Notes: generated by a model not told the origin, from the letters alone. 64,000 bases of DNA from Paraglaciecola sp. L1A13 (GCF_009796745.1 NZ_CP047024.1:3472001-3536000), one strand, 5' to 3'. Counted from the first letter of the stretch, positions 9,383 through 19,910 are shown. Numbers and translations: made by a program.

Positions 9383-10158
9383 TTAGCTACCTCTAGTAGA
9401 CGTAAATGACGTAATAAACTGGTATAGGCTAATACACCTCGAGCTTTTGGTGCATGAATCGATGGAAGAGAATGATTTGCGCTGGCGTCACGAAATTTTG
9501 TATCTATAGGTATTAAGCCCTGCCACACTGAATCACCATGAGTTTCACGTAAGGTGTGATACGCCCCAATCGCCGCTTTTACGCGCTTATCAAACATAGT
9601 CGGAACTATGGTGTAACTAAATTTCTTGCGCAAGGATTGCTGCATAATGTGCAGTGAATCAAGCATTCTATCTAAACCCTTTAGTGCCAAAAATTCAGTT
9701 TGTACAGGTATAACGACTCGAGTGGATGCAGCTAACGCGTTAACCATCAGTACACCTAAAACAGGTGGGCAATCGATAATCGCATATTCGAATTCATCAT
9801 CGAGCAGTGCCAACGCTTTTTTCAAAATGAGTCCCATGCCACTTTGATTACCTAGTTTACGGTCCAAGGTAGCTAGCGCCATGCTAGCCGGCAGGATGAA
9901 TAGTGAATCAAGTTTTGTCGGACACAGGCAATCTAAAACAGTGTCTTTATCTAAAGGATTATCATGCACAAACACATCATATAAGCTGCGAGTCAGATCC
10001 TCAGAATCAATACCAAAATAATAACTCAAAGACGCGTGAGGATCGGTGTCTACTAGAATCACCTTTGCCCCACGTTGAGCTAGCAAACCACCTAGGGTAA
10101 CCGCTGTCGTAGTTTTACCGACTCCCCCTTTTTGGTTTGCAACAGTCCACACCTTCAC
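9379..10158 (-). CDS. parC: ParC, ParA/MinD-family ATPase of polar chemotaxis clusters
   Basis: A ParA-type ATPase with a deviant Walker A (NQKGGVGKTTTAVTLGGLLA, about residues 8-27), the VDTDPHASLSYYFG switch region near 37-50, and Walker B IIDCPPVLG near 125. In Vibrio this protein recruits chemotaxis arrays to the pole with ParP and the polar anchor HubP. It starts with GTG. It lies between cheB (75-base gap) and parP (4-base overlap). A chromosome-partition ParA is ruled out by the lack of a parB neighbour and by the chemotaxis context. Confidence 0.88.
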   Translation of the reverse strand: MKVWTVANQKGGVGKTTTAVTLGGLLAQRGAKVILVDTDPHASLSYYFGIDSEDLTRSLYDVFVHDNPLDKDTVLDCLCPTKLDSLFILPASMALATLDRKLGNQSGMGLILKKALALLDDEFEYAIIDCPPVLGVLMVNALAASTRVVIPVQTEFLALKGLDRMLDSLHIMQQSLRKKFSYTIVPTMFDKRVKAAIGAYHTLRETHGDSVWQGLIPIDTKFRDASANHSLPSIHAPKARGVLAYTSLLRHLRLLEVAK

Positions 10159-10233
10159 GTTAATTACCTTTTAGTGGCTTATTGGTCGCATTGCAAATAC
10201 ATCCTTTTGCCTGAGCAATCGGGATAAAACACG

Positions 10234-11373
10234 CTAAACCATTTCTTTTACAATATTGCTTTCAAACGAATCAATAGAAAACTCTCTTTCGGCAATCCCT
10301 GAAGACATCACGGCTTGTGGCATACCATATACCACAGAGCTTCTCTCATCTTGGGCCCAAATTTTTGCACCTTTCTTCTTAAGCTCACTAGCACCTACTT
10401 TCCCGTCAGCCCCCATACCGGTAAGAATAATGCCGAGCACATCCCCACCATAAACTTTAGCAACAGACTCAAAGGTAATGTCCACGCTGGGCTTATACAA
10501 TATATCGGCATTGTCCGGCGCATCATAAACACTAAATTTCACTCTATGACCATCATTTTTAACAATCAGTTGACGTCCACCTGGCGCAAGATAAGCCACT
10601 CCTGCCTCAACAATTTCACCGTCTTCCGCTTCTTTCACAGTAAGCTTAGACAATTGATTTAGCCGTTCGGCAAATGCCCGAGTAAAAGCACCGGGCATAT
10701 GTTGAACAATAAATATAGGATAAGGAAAATTTTTCGGGATATTGGTCAACACTTTTTGCAGTGCAACAGGCCCGCCAGTAGACGTACCTATGGTTAAACA
10801 CCGGTATTTTTTGCCTGATGGGATCCCAGCAGACGTCGAAGAATAAATCGCTGTTGACACCGAGGTGGTTCTGGTTGATTGCACCAACGGGTTGCTAGAA
10901 TTGCGACTAACAGGCTTGTTAAACAAAATAGCTTTTGGTGGAGCAACAGTAGGTGTTGAAGAACGAAATCCATGATGTTTCCGACACAGACCTTTAACTC
11001 GAGCTTGCAACAGAGCAACGGCATCCCGACGATTACTAGCAATATCATCGAATTTCTTAGGTAAAAAATCCATGGCGCCCGCGTCCAGAGCATCCAGTGT
11101 GGCTTTAGCTCCTTCTGAGGTAAGAGAAGAAAACATAATAATCGGCACTGGCTTGCGTGCCATGATTTTCTTAACAGCAGTAATACCATCCATAATGGGC
11201 ATTTCTATATCCATGGTCACCACATCAGGATTAAGTCGAATAACCATTTCAATCGCTTCTTGCCCGTTTCTGGCTTCACCGACCACTTCTAAATTGGGGT
11301 CTTGTTCTAAAATTTCTTTTACACGGCGCCTAAAAAAAATCGAATCATCAACTATTAAAATCTTATAAGCCAT
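10234..11373 (-). CDS. cheB: CheB protein-glutamate methylesterase / deamidase
   Basis: CheB removes methyl groups from chemoreceptor glutamates when phosphorylated by CheA, giving adaptation. Residues 1-120 are a receiver domain with the phospho-acceptor Asp in [14 protein letters not shown] Ser/Thr-rich linker follows (about 130-185). The C-terminal methylesterase has the catalytic triad in GTSTGGP (Ser near 195), QHMPGAFT (His near 223) and GMGADG (Asp near 318). It follows cheA by 24 bases in the same operon. Confidence 0.93.
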   Translation of the reverse strand: MAYKILIVDDSIFFRRRVKEILEQDPNLEVVGEARNGQEAIEMVIRLNPDVVTMDIEMPIMDGITAVKKIMARKPVPIIMFSSLTSEGAKATLDALDAGAMDFLPKKFDDIASNRRDAVALLQARVKGLCRKHHGFRSSTPTVAPPKAILFNKPVSRNSSNPLVQSTRTTSVSTAIYSSTSAGIPSGKKYRCLTIGTSTGGPVALQKVLTNIPKNFPYPIFIVQHMPGAFTRAFAERLNQLSKLTVKEAEDGEIVEAGVAYLAPGGRQLIVKNDGHRVKFSVYDAPDNADILYKPSVDITFESVAKVYGGDVLGIILTGMGADGKVGASELKKKGAKIWAQDERSSVVYGMPQAVMSSGIAEREFSIDSFESNIVKEMV

Positions 11374-11397
11374 GTATGTTCTTTCAAAACCTCGAGA

Positions 11398-13608
11398 TTA
11401 TCGCGCTTGCCGAATGGCATCGGCTTTTTTCTTAGCATAATGCTTTAATAAACCAGGTACATCGAGGATCAACGCAATACCACCATCGCTAGTAATAGTT
11501 GCTCCCGCCATACCAGGTGTACCTTGCAATAATTCATCTAGTGGTTTAATGACCACTTCTTCTTGCCCGATGAGCGCATCAACTACAAAACCGAGTTGTT
11601 GAGTACCAATTTGCACCACAACTACATGTCCTTTTGAGCGGTCTAACGGTATTGCTTTAGTATTCTTGCGCACTAGCCATTCACGCAGATAAAATAATGG
11701 TATTGCTTTAGAACGCACAATTTTAGTCAACTGTCCGTCGACCATATTGGTCTTGCTCATATCCATATTAATAATTTCGTTAACCGAGCCTAAGGGTAAG
11801 GCAAACGTTTGATCGCCGACCACAATCATTAATGTAGGCAAAATGGCGAGGGTCAACGGTACTTTTATTTCTAACGTGGTCCCCTTGCCCAGCACTGAAT
11901 CAATTTTAACCGAACCATTTAATTGATTGATCTTCGTTTTGACCACATCCATGCCTACACCACGGCCTGACACTTCGGATATTTCAGTTTTAGTAGAAAA
12001 ACCTGGGGCAAAAATTAAATTAAAGGCTTCTTCATCCGACATACGTGCAGCAGCGTCGGCATCTAGCACCCCGCGAGATATCGCAATCTCTTTAAGTTTT
12101 TCAGGATCCATTCCTTTGCCATCATCGATGATGCTCAGTAAGATATGGTCCCCTTCTTGGGATGCGGATAACTTGACGGTTCCTAATGAAGGCTTGCCTG
12201 CAGCAATACGATCTGCTGGCATTTCAATACCGTGATCTACCGAGTTGCGCACCAAATGCACTAATGGATCCGCTAAAGCTTCAACCAAATTTTTATCTAA
12301 ATCGGTATCTTCACCTTCAAGCTCAAGGGTAATTTCTTTGTTCAAGGTGCGAGCTAGGTCTCTAACAACTCTAGGAAAACGCCCAAACACTTTTTTGATA
12401 GGTTGCATTCGCGTCTTCATCACCGCGCCTTGCAAATCTCCCGTCACTACATCTAGATTGGCAATAGCTTTAGACATGCACTCATCGTTTACCGTTAACC
12501 CAAGGCTAAGTAATCGATTTCGCACTAACACTAACTCGCCGACCATGTTCATAATTTGATCTAAGCGTTTGGTATCAACCCTAACAGTTGTTTCTGGCTG
12601 CGCAACCGATGGACGCTTTTCTTCTCGCTTCGTCGCTGTTGTCTTATTTTGTGCAGTCTGAGAATTGGTTACTGGCACACTAGCTTGGGTCGGTGCGATC
12701 TTCGGCGCACTAGACTTAATAGCATCACCGACTGAAGTTGACTTATCAACCTCAGGTACCACTGCTTTGACAGGTTCTGGCTTAGTCTCAGAGGTAGGTG
12801 CTTTGCCTTTGCCATGTAACTGATCGAGCAAAGCCTCAAATTCATCATCGCTGATATCCTCATCATCAGATGAAGATGTTTTTGCGGCAGGTTCTTTAAC
12901 AGACGCTTCAAAAGTATCTGATGAGGTGTCTTGCCCCTCACCGAATTGACCTTCTCCGTGAAGCTGGTCGAGTAATGCTTCAAATTCATCGTCACTGATA
13001 TCATTGTTGTCATCCTCTGCTGCCCCAGAGGTAACGGCTGAAGATTGACCAGAGGCGCTTTTACTAACTGGATTGCCTTTACCATGTAATTCGTCTAACA
13101 ATGCTTCAAATTCAGATTCATCAAAATCATCAGATTCTGATTTAGCGGGAGAGTCAGATTCCGATACAGTTTTATTCTGTGCTTCCACTTGCGTCACTTT
13201 AGCGACGTCATCTTTTGACTCAGGCTTACTCAGACGATGCAAGGTATCGAGTAAATTTTGACTCGCCGGCACCAGCGGTTTTTGAGATTTTACATCTTCA
13301 AACATAGCCACCACTTCATCTGTGGCCTGAAGAATAATGTCCATAAGTTCTGGCGTTAGCGTACGTTGTCCGTTGCGCATTACGTCGAAAACGTTTTCGG
13401 CCCCGTGACAAATATCCACCAACTCAGTGAGCGAAAGAAAGCCTGCTCCGCCTTTTACAGTATGGTAGCCACGAAAAATAGCATTGAGTAACTCTGCGTC
13501 TTGTGGATTGTTTTCCAATTCGACGAGTTGTTCTTGAAGCTGTTCTAATAGCTCCCCAGCTTCAACTAAAAAATCTTGAAGAATTTCCTCGTCAACATCA
13601 AACGCCAT
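11398..13608 (-). CDS. cheA: CheA chemotaxis histidine kinase with repeated linker motif
   Basis: CheA autophosphorylates and passes phosphate to CheY and CheB. The 736 residues contain an N-terminal Hpt domain (GYHTVKGGAG, phospho-His near 48), a long acidic linker (about 130-335), the dimerisation domain, the HATPase (LVEALADPLVHLVRNSVDHG and GRGVGMDVV) and a C-terminal CheW-like domain. The linker holds three near-identical 15-residue motifs, EFEALLDxLHGxG, at about 163-177, 205-219 and 252-266. In Vibrio the CheA linker includes the LID region that binds ParP, so these repeats are good candidates for docking sites. The usual P2 CheY-binding domain is not evident between them. Confidence 0.93.
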   Translation of the reverse strand: MAFDVDEEILQDFLVEAGELLEQLQEQLVELENNPQDAELLNAIFRGYHTVKGGAGFLSLTELVDICHGAENVFDVMRNGQRTLTPELMDIILQATDEVVAMFEDVKSQKPLVPASQNLLDTLHRLSKPESKDDVAKVTQVEAQNKTVSESDSPAKSESDDFDESEFEALLDELHGKGNPVSKSASGQSSAVTSGAAEDDNNDISDDEFEALLDQLHGEGQFGEGQDTSSDTFEASVKEPAAKTSSSDDEDISDDEFEALLDQLHGKGKAPTSETKPEPVKAVVPEVDKSTSVGDAIKSSAPKIAPTQASVPVTNSQTAQNKTTATKREEKRPSVAQPETTVRVDTKRLDQIMNMVGELVLVRNRLLSLGLTVNDECMSKAIANLDVVTGDLQGAVMKTRMQPIKKVFGRFPRVVRDLARTLNKEITLELEGEDTDLDKNLVEALADPLVHLVRNSVDHGIEMPADRIAAGKPSLGTVKLSASQEGDHILLSIIDDGKGMDPEKLKEIAISRGVLDADAAARMSDEEAFNLIFAPGFSTKTEISEVSGRGVGMDVVKTKINQLNGSVKIDSVLGKGTTLEIKVPLTLAILPTLMIVVGDQTFALPLGSVNEIINMDMSKTNMVDGQLTKIVRSKAIPLFYLREWLVRKNTKAIPLDRSKGHVVVVQIGTQQLGFVVDALIGQEEVVIKPLDELLQGTPGMAGATITSDGGIALILDVPGLLKHYAKKKADAIRQAR

Positions 13609-13620
13609 ATTCTAACGCCT

Positions 13621-14364
13621 CTAAAATCCTAAACTTGATAGTAAATCATCAACATCATCTTGGTTAGATGCGACGTCGTCACGGTTAGCAGCATCGATAA
13701 TCGGGCCTTCCGCTTTAACACTATCGGCTTGTTTATCAGATATATGAGTTATTTCCAGCGATTCTGCACCACCAAACATAGTCAGCATATGTACTAAACT
13801 ATCTTCCACCACTTTGACCAGTTCAATAACACGACGAATAACCTGACCTGTGATGTCTTGGTAGCCTTGGGCAAGTAGCATTTCAGTGAGAAGTTCGTGT
13901 AATTGACTCGACTCTGCTTCACCTTCCTCTAAAAAGGTATCAAGACGATGGCACAAGGTATTAAATTCACCTACTGCTAATTGACGGCCCAATAGTTTCT
14001 TCCACTCAGGAAGAATTGCATTTATTTCCAAGTTGAATTTTTCAGCAATCGGCATACAACTATCAACAAGATCCATCGTACGGTTTGCTGCTTTTTCAGT
14101 GGTTTCAATAACGTAAGTAAGTCTAGTTTTGGCGTCTGGGATCTCTTCGTTTGCTATATTAGCGATACGTTCATCGAGTTGAAAGTTATTAAGTGAATCA
14201 TGAAGTTGGCGAGTTAACTTCCCCACCTCTTCAAATAATTCAACTGAATTACTATCATTTACACTGTCGAGTAATTTTCTAGCGCTTTGATTATCGCCAT
14301 TTTCAAGCATCACAACGAGTTGCTTTGCTTCTTCTAACGACATTGGAGCAGAACTTGAGGTCAT
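13621..14364 (-). CDS. cheZ: CheZ CheY-phosphate phosphatase
   Basis: CheZ dephosphorylates CheY-P and so shortens the switching signal. The 247-residue protein is helical; the LLAQGYQDITGQVIRRVIEL stretch near 165-185 carries the conserved active-site glutamine region. The C terminus DVDDLLSSLGF is the CheY-binding tail typical of the family. It sits between cheY (32 bases) and cheA (12 bases). Confidence 0.93.
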   Translation of the reverse strand: MTSSSAPMSLEEAKQLVVMLENGDNQSARKLLDSVNDSNSVELFEEVGKLTRQLHDSLNNFQLDERIANIANEEIPDAKTRLTYVIETTEKAANRTMDLVDSCMPIAEKFNLEINAILPEWKKLLGRQLAVGEFNTLCHRLDTFLEEGEAESSQLHELLTEMLLAQGYQDITGQVIRRVIELVKVVEDSLVHMLTMFGGAESLEITHISDKQADSVKAEGPIIDAANRDDVASNQDDVDDLLSSLGF

Positions 14365-14396
14365 ATGGCCTTCCTTTTTGTTCTGAAAAGCCTAAA

Positions 14397-14780
14397 TTAA
14401 CCTAAACGTTCAAATATTTTTGTCAACTTCTCTTTAAGCGTTGCTGCAGTAAATGGTTTGATAACATACCCATTCACGCCTGCTTGTGCAGCGGCAACGA
14501 TCTGTTCTTTCTTAGCTTCAGCAGTCACCATCAACACTGGCGTATGTTTAAGATTTTCGTCCGCGCGAATTGCACGCAGTAAATCAATACCTTGCATGCC
14601 TGGCATATTCCAATCGGTTACGACAAAATCAAAATCGCCTTGTTGCAACATCGGCAATGCTGTACTTCCATCATCTGCTTCTTGAATGTTTGTAAACCCT
14701 AAATCTTTTAAAAGGTTTTTGATGATACGACGCATGGTCGAAAAATCATCAACAACCAAAATCTTCATGTTCTTGTCCAA
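14397..14780 (-). CDS. cheY: CheY response regulator
   Basis: This single-domain receiver of 127 residues has the acidic pair DD at 11-12, the phospho-acceptor Asp in [11 protein letters not shown] (near 56), Thr/Ala in VTAEAKKE (near 86) and the lysine in YVIKPFTA (near 108). CheY-P binds FliM at the flagellar switch and changes rotation. It heads the cheYZAB run and follows fliA by 46 bases. Confidence 0.94.
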   Translation of the reverse strand: MDKNMKILVVDDFSTMRRIIKNLLKDLGFTNIQEADDGSTALPMLQQGDFDFVVTDWNMPGMQGIDLLRAIRADENLKHTPVLMVTAEAKKEQIVAAAQAGVNGYVIKPFTAATLKEKLTKIFERLG

Positions 14781-14826
14781 AATAATCTCCGCTCAGGGCA
14801 AATCACAGTATTTGTGAGTTTTTGTT

Positions 14827-15555
14827 TTATTCTTCAATACGCCAAGTTTGCATTTTACTTTTGAGTTTTAACATCGCCTGGCTGTGTATTTGACTAACAC
14901 GCGATTCGCTGACGTCTAAGACATCCCCTATTTCGCGCAAGTTTAATTCTTCGTCATAGTACAGCGACAATACAATCGCTTCTCGTTCAGGCAGGGTCGT
15001 TATCGCGTGAGCCAAGGCTTTTTGAAACGAACCTTGGAGTAAGTCTTCAAACGGGGTATCAGAGCCTTTAGATTGTTCGTTGGTAACCACATCTTCGCTC
15101 ACCCCTAAATCTTCTATGCCGATAATTTTGCCCGCATTAACTTCCCCGAGCATCTGGTGATATTGATCAATACTCACGTCAAGTTTTTTAGCGATATCAA
15201 CATCTCTGGCATCGCATCCAGTTTCACGTTCGACTTGATTTATCGCACTGGTAATTGCACGGCCATTTTTATGCACTGACCGAGGCGTCCAATCCCCTTT
15301 ACGAATCTCGTCAAGCATAGAGCCACGGATACGAATACCCGCAAAAGTCTCAAAACTTGCTCCCTTGGTACCGTCAAAATTACGTGAAGCTTCAAGTAAG
15401 CCAATCATACCAGCCTGAATCAAATCATCGACCAGAACACTGGCAGGTAAGCGCGCTATTAAATGGTGTGCAATACGTTTTACTAATGGTGCATGACGCT
15501 CCACTAACGCATTTCTGTCATCTAACTGCTGGTACGCAGACGCTTTGTTATTCAC
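14827..15555 (-). CDS. fliA: Flagellar sigma factor sigma-28 FliA
   Basis: FliA directs RNA polymerase to late flagellar and chemotaxis promoters. The 242-residue protein has region 2 (LVKRIAHHLIARLP..VDDLIQAGMIGLLEA at about 24-58), region 3 and region 4 with a helix-turn-helix (LREIGDVLDVSESRVSQIHS near 206-225). The start codon is GTG at 15555, overlapping the flhG stop in GTGA, so it is coupled to flhG. The anti-sigma factor gene flgM is not in the window. Confidence 0.94.
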   Translation of the reverse strand: MNNKASAYQQLDDRNALVERHAPLVKRIAHHLIARLPASVLVDDLIQAGMIGLLEASRNFDGTKGASFETFAGIRIRGSMLDEIRKGDWTPRSVHKNGRAITSAINQVERETGCDARDVDIAKKLDVSIDQYHQMLGEVNAGKIIGIEDLGVSEDVVTNEQSKGSDTPFEDLLQGSFQKALAHAITTLPEREAIVLSLYYDEELNLREIGDVLDVSESRVSQIHSQAMLKLKSKMQTWRIEE

Positions 15556-16418
15556 CGGATGTCGCCTACTGCTTTTTTAACGATAAGCTGCTCTAGGAAA
15601 AATTCTAAATGTCCCCCAGGTTGCGACGGCACCGGCCAACTGGCCGCTTGCTGTGCTAATTTGTTTATCGCTATCGCTGCAGGAGAAGTCGGATAAGCTT
15701 CAACTATTGCTTTTTGCTTGCGCACTGATTTACGAATATTCTCGTCAAATGGGATGGTGGCAACCAATTCCAAAGCAACATCTAAGAAGCGATTTGTCAC
15801 TTTGGTTAATTTATTAAATAGTTCTTGTCCCTCTCGCATATTGCGCACCATATTGGCCACGATTTTAAAACGAAAGACGCCGTGTTCTTTATTCAGAATT
15901 TTAATCAATGCGTAAGCATCAGTTAATGAAGTGGGTTCATCACACACTACCACCAGAATATCTTGAGCTGCGCGCGAGAAACTCAGTACCATGTCAGAAA
16001 TACCTGCCGCGGTATCAACAATCAATACATCGATTTGCGAACGGAGTTCACTGAAGGCTCGAATTAATCCTGCATGTTCTGTAGGTGTGAGCTCAGTCAT
16101 TGACTGACTACCGGAGGTCGCCGGGGCAATTTTAATGCCGTAAGGACCCTCAACCAACACCTCGTCCAAAGTGCATTCGCCCGACAATACGTGAGAAAGA
16201 TTCTTCACGACTCGTAAGCCCAGTAATACATCAACGTTAGCTAAGCCTAAATCCGCGTCCAGCACCATCACTCTTTTACCCTGTTGGGCCATAGAGATTG
16301 CGGTGTTCAAGGTGACATTGGTTTTACCCACTCCACCCTTGCCTCCGGTCACGGCGATCACTTTAATTAATCGCGATTGATTCATTCTTCTTAAGCTACT
16401 TGCTTGGTCCTCAATCAT
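15552..16418 (-). CDS. flhG: FlhG (FleN/YlxH) MinD-like ATPase, flagellar number regulator
   Basis: FlhG is a MinD-type ATPase that limits polar flagellum number, in part by restraining the FlrA/FleQ master regulator. The 288 residues include a deviant Walker A (TGGKGGVGKTNVTLN, about 24-38), switch DADLGLANVD near 55 and Walker B LIVDTAAGIS near 130. A basic N-terminal DQxxxLR motif (DQASSLRRM), which binds and activates FlhF in homologues, is present at residues 4-12. It overlaps flhF by four bases (ATGA) and fliA by four bases. Confidence 0.93.
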   Translation of the reverse strand: MIEDQASSLRRMNQSRLIKVIAVTGGKGGVGKTNVTLNTAISMAQQGKRVMVLDADLGLANVDVLLGLRVVKNLSHVLSGECTLDEVLVEGPYGIKIAPATSGSQSMTELTPTEHAGLIRAFSELRSQIDVLIVDTAAGISDMVLSFSRAAQDILVVVCDEPTSLTDAYALIKILNKEHGVFRFKIVANMVRNMREGQELFNKLTKVTNRFLDVALELVATIPFDENIRKSVRKQKAIVEAYPTSPAAIAINKLAQQAASWPVPSQPGGHLEFFLEQLIVKKAVGDIR

Positions 16419-17731
16419 ACTGCCACTGCTGTGTTAGTTAATGAATTATCACTAGTATGAATTAATACATGCTTTTTATAAAGCTTGGCGGCACTGGTAA
16501 TCAAAAATTTTGCTTCAGCCACTTTTAAGTCTTCCGGAACCTTTTGGCCATCGGTTATAAAACTCACGGGCAATTTGTGCTCGATGGCTGCACTAATCGC
16601 CTCTCCAAGACTGTAGCATTCATCTAATTTGGTGAAAATACAACCCTGTAACGAAATCTGCTTATAAGCTTTTATGGTTTGCTGCATAACCTGATACTGG
16701 CTATTTGCTTGCATCACTAAATAACTGCTGATATTTGCCGTGGTGCTTTGTTTCAGCGTTTCTAACTGTTTGATCAGTCTAACATCTCTTTGACCAAAAC
16801 CCGCAGTATCAATAAGTATGAGACGTTTATTTCTAAACTGGAATAACAAATCGGACAATTCTTCAGCGTTTTGTGCTTTTTTAACCGAACAACCAATGAT
16901 TCGAGCGTAGGTAGAAATTTGTTCATAAGCAGCAATACGGTAACTATCAATCGTTATTAAGCCGACATTTTCAGCGCCATACTTTTGCGCAGCCTGCGCC
17001 GCTAATTTAGCAACTGTGGTTGTCTTACCTGTACCCGTAGGACCCATTAAAACAGCAATACCGCCTTTGACTAACAAATTACTTTCTTCAGTCTGAATAC
17101 GATTTGCCAATAACTTTAACAAAAACAACCAAGCTTGGCGCTCATCAGCCTTTGCCGGCGTATAAGAAACCACTTCATTAGCTAACGTTTGACTAATGCC
17201 CATTTTCTGTAACTTATTGGTTAAATACCCGTGCAATGGATGATTTCTGCTTTTATCTTGCTGTATCAAACCAGCCACTTGAAACTGTAGTACATTACGA
17301 AGAGACGCTAGTTCTTGACGCATCTCATTAAGTGCATCTTCTTGCTGAGGCTCACGAGGAGCGGTAGTCCGAGCAACTGGGGGAGGATTCGCATTACGTT
17401 GTGGCTGTGCTTGTACATGTTCAGGCTTATGAGTTTGCAATGACGCTTCTTTGGCATTTATTTGCTTTTCCAAAAGCGCTCGTAGGCTATCGGGTCCGCT
17501 GTCACCGATAATTTCGCTGAGCGTTGGAGTAGATTCAACCTTACGTTTAGGTGCAGATGCTGGGGCAGCGTGTTTTGGGCTTACCGTCGGCTCTCTGTCA
17601 TATGCGGCAACAATTTCCACACCGTCATTAAGTTTTTTATTGGACATAATGACAGCGTCATCACCCAATTCATCTTTGACTTGTTTCAATGCTTCTCGCA
17701 TATCTTTGCCATAAAAGCGTCTAATTTTCAC
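16415..17731 (-). CDS. flhF: FlhF SRP-like GTPase, polar flagellum placement
   Basis: FlhF marks the cell pole for flagellum assembly. The 438 residues have the N-terminal MKIRRFYGKDMREAL(K) motif, a Pro/Ala-rich B region (about 65-140) and an SRP-type NG domain with G1 GPTGTGKTTTVAKLA near 230, DSYRIAAYEQ near 265, and IDTAGFGQRD near 305 (G3). The start codon is GTG with an AGGGG ribosome site nine to ten bases upstream. It lies between flhA (34-base gap) and flhG (overlap). Confidence 0.94.
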   Translation of the reverse strand: MKIRRFYGKDMREALKQVKDELGDDAVIMSNKKLNDGVEIVAAYDREPTVSPKHAAPASAPKRKVESTPTLSEIIGDSGPDSLRALLEKQINAKEASLQTHKPEHVQAQPQRNANPPPVARTTAPREPQQEDALNEMRQELASLRNVLQFQVAGLIQQDKSRNHPLHGYLTNKLQKMGISQTLANEVVSYTPAKADERQAWLFLLKLLANRIQTEESNLLVKGGIAVLMGPTGTGKTTTVAKLAAQAAQKYGAENVGLITIDSYRIAAYEQISTYARIIGCSVKKAQNAEELSDLLFQFRNKRLILIDTAGFGQRDVRLIKQLETLKQSTTANISSYLVMQANSQYQVMQQTIKAYKQISLQGCIFTKLDECYSLGEAISAAIEHKLPVSFITDGQKVPEDLKVAEAKFLITSAAKLYKKHVLIHTSDNSLTNTAVAV

Positions 17732-17765
17732 AATTTACCCCTTGCTACTTACATCTCGTGACGGA

Positions 17766-19868
17766 CTATTGACCTACCGCACTGACTATTTTTATTTGTT
17801 TGTCATCTGGAATTTCTTGGTATGACAATACATGTAAACCTTGTACTGCGTGTTTCAAGAATCGTGATAACACTGGGCGTAACATACCTGACGTTAATAA
17901 TACGGCAGGCTCACCGGCTAATTCTTGTTGTTGAGAGGCATCATTTAGCGACTTTTGTAAACGTTCAGCTAAACCAGGTTCAATACCAGCGCCATCTCCA
18001 CCACCTGCTTGAAGAGACTGGTGCAACATCTGTTCCAACTCTGGCGCCAAAGTTATGACTGGTAGTTCAGCTTGACCGCCGTTAATTTCTTGGATGATTA
18101 AACGCTTAAGAGAAATACGTAATGCTGAGACCAATACATCAGGATCCTGACTTTTCGGTCCGTATTCGCATAAAGTTTGTACTATCGTGCGTAAGTCACG
18201 AATCGGCACACCTTCGTAAAGCAATGTCTGCAGTACTTTAACCACAGTGCTTAATGAAAGAATATCTGGCACTAAACCTTCTACCAGCTTAGGACTTTGT
18301 TTGGCGAGAATATCCAACAGTTGCTGAACTTCTTCGTGGCCTAATAACTGATAGGCGTTGTTAGTCAGTAACTGGCTCAAATGAGTCGCAACAACTGTGG
18401 CGCTATCAACAACGGTGTATCCTAGGGTTTGTGCATGCTCTCGCTGATTGGCTCTTATCCAAACAGCATCTAGGCCAAATGCAGGATCTTTTGTTACCGT
18501 ACCATCAAGTTTGCCAAATACCTGGCCTGGGTTAATAGCTAACTCATCGTCGTGACTAATTTCAGCCTCGCCAACAGCCACACCTAGCATTGAAATAGTA
18601 TAATTATTTGGGCTTAAGTCTAGATTATCGCGAATATGTACAGGAGGGATAAGAAATCCCAATTCTTGCGATAATTTCTTACGAACTCCTTTAATACGCG
18701 TCAATAACTCGCCGCCTTGGGATTTATCAACCAGCGGAATTAAACGATAACCAACTTCAAGACCAATAGTGTCTACGTGCTGAACATCGTCCCAGCCGAG
18801 TTCTTTAATTTCTGCAGGCTGGGTATTGCCACGTTCAGGCGCAGGCACAAGTTCTTTGGGGGCAGAAGCGCGTTTTTGTTCACTCCACTGTTGGTAAAAA
18901 GCATACCCGCCCACTAAGGCACTAAAACCAAGGAAGGCCACATGTGGCATGCCTGGCACGATCCCCATGACAAAAAGAATACCACTAGTAATATACAAGG
19001 CTTGACGATTACCCAACTGACGAGTTAATTCTTGGCCCATTTCCTGTGAATCATTTTCTCTGGTCACGATTATTGCCGTCGCCACAGATAATAGTAACGA
19101 CGGTATTTGCGCAACTAATCCATCACCAATAGTCAATAATGTGTATATTTCAATAGCTTGCCCAAAAGCCAAGTCATGTTGAAAAATTCCAATAAATAAA
19201 CCACCCACAATATTGATCAGCATGATAAACATACCGGCTACTGCATCGCCTTTTACAAACTTAGATGCACCATCCATTGAACCATAAAAGTCAGCTTCAC
19301 TGGTGACTTCAAAACGACGCTTGCGCGCTTCGTCTTGGTCGATAAAACCGGCATTTAAATCGGCATCTATTGCCATTTGTTTGCCCGGCATCGCATCTAG
19401 CGTAAAACGTGCGCTTACTTCTGAAATACGACCAGCACCTGCGGTGACCACTTTAAAGTTAATAATAAGTAGGATCGCAAATACCACTATACCTACCGCA
19501 TAATTACCACCGATGACTACTTCACCAAACGATTGGATTACTTTACCAGCCGCATCTCCGCCTTCGTGCCCTTCAAGGAGTACAATTCGAGTAGAGGCAA
19601 CGTTTAGGGCTAGACGTAGAACAGTGGCGATCAGCAAAACCAGTGGGAAAATACCAAAGTCTACCGGCTTCTTAGTAAAGACAGATACCAAAATAATGAC
19701 TAAAGATAAGGCAATATTGAAACTGAACAATACGTCGAGAAGAAAAGCTGGCATGGGTAAAATAACCATACCCATGATGGCCAGCAAAACCAACGGAGCA
19801 CCCATCTTAGACATCGCTGTCTGGAAGTGGCTTTTGTCGAAACTATTGAGATAAGCAGTAAGTTGCAT
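17766..19868 (-). CDS. flhA: FlhA flagellar type III export gate protein
   Basis: FlhA forms the nonameric export gate that uses the proton motive force and docks substrate-chaperone complexes. The 700 residues have an N-terminal membrane region with about eight helices, the conserved FHIPEP-type cytoplasmic loop (RISEVSARFTLDAMPGKQMAIDAD near 145-170) and a large cytoplasmic domain from about 350. It has its own sigma-54 promoter in the gap to flhB and heads the flhA-flhF-flhG-fliA-che transcript. Confidence 0.95.
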   Translation of the reverse strand: MQLTAYLNSFDKSHFQTAMSKMGAPLVLLAIMGMVILPMPAFLLDVLFSFNIALSLVIILVSVFTKKPVDFGIFPLVLLIATVLRLALNVASTRIVLLEGHEGGDAAGKVIQSFGEVVIGGNYAVGIVVFAILLIINFKVVTAGAGRISEVSARFTLDAMPGKQMAIDADLNAGFIDQDEARKRRFEVTSEADFYGSMDGASKFVKGDAVAGMFIMLINIVGGLFIGIFQHDLAFGQAIEIYTLLTIGDGLVAQIPSLLLSVATAIIVTRENDSQEMGQELTRQLGNRQALYITSGILFVMGIVPGMPHVAFLGFSALVGGYAFYQQWSEQKRASAPKELVPAPERGNTQPAEIKELGWDDVQHVDTIGLEVGYRLIPLVDKSQGGELLTRIKGVRKKLSQELGFLIPPVHIRDNLDLSPNNYTISMLGVAVGEAEISHDDELAINPGQVFGKLDGTVTKDPAFGLDAVWIRANQREHAQTLGYTVVDSATVVATHLSQLLTNNAYQLLGHEEVQQLLDILAKQSPKLVEGLVPDILSLSTVVKVLQTLLYEGVPIRDLRTIVQTLCEYGPKSQDPDVLVSALRISLKRLIIQEINGGQAELPVITLAPELEQMLHQSLQAGGGDGAGIEPGLAERLQKSLNDASQQQELAGEPAVLLTSGMLRPVLSRFLKHAVQGLHVLSYQEIPDDKQIKIVSAVGQ

Positions 19869-19910
19869 AATGCGAATTTTTTGACACCTGGCGGACGTTT
19901 AACTTGATAA

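Noticed and set aside
9379..10158. Chromosome-partition ParA
   Set aside because: No parB or parS-like context; it is coupled to a CheW-domain ParP gene inside a chemotaxis operon.
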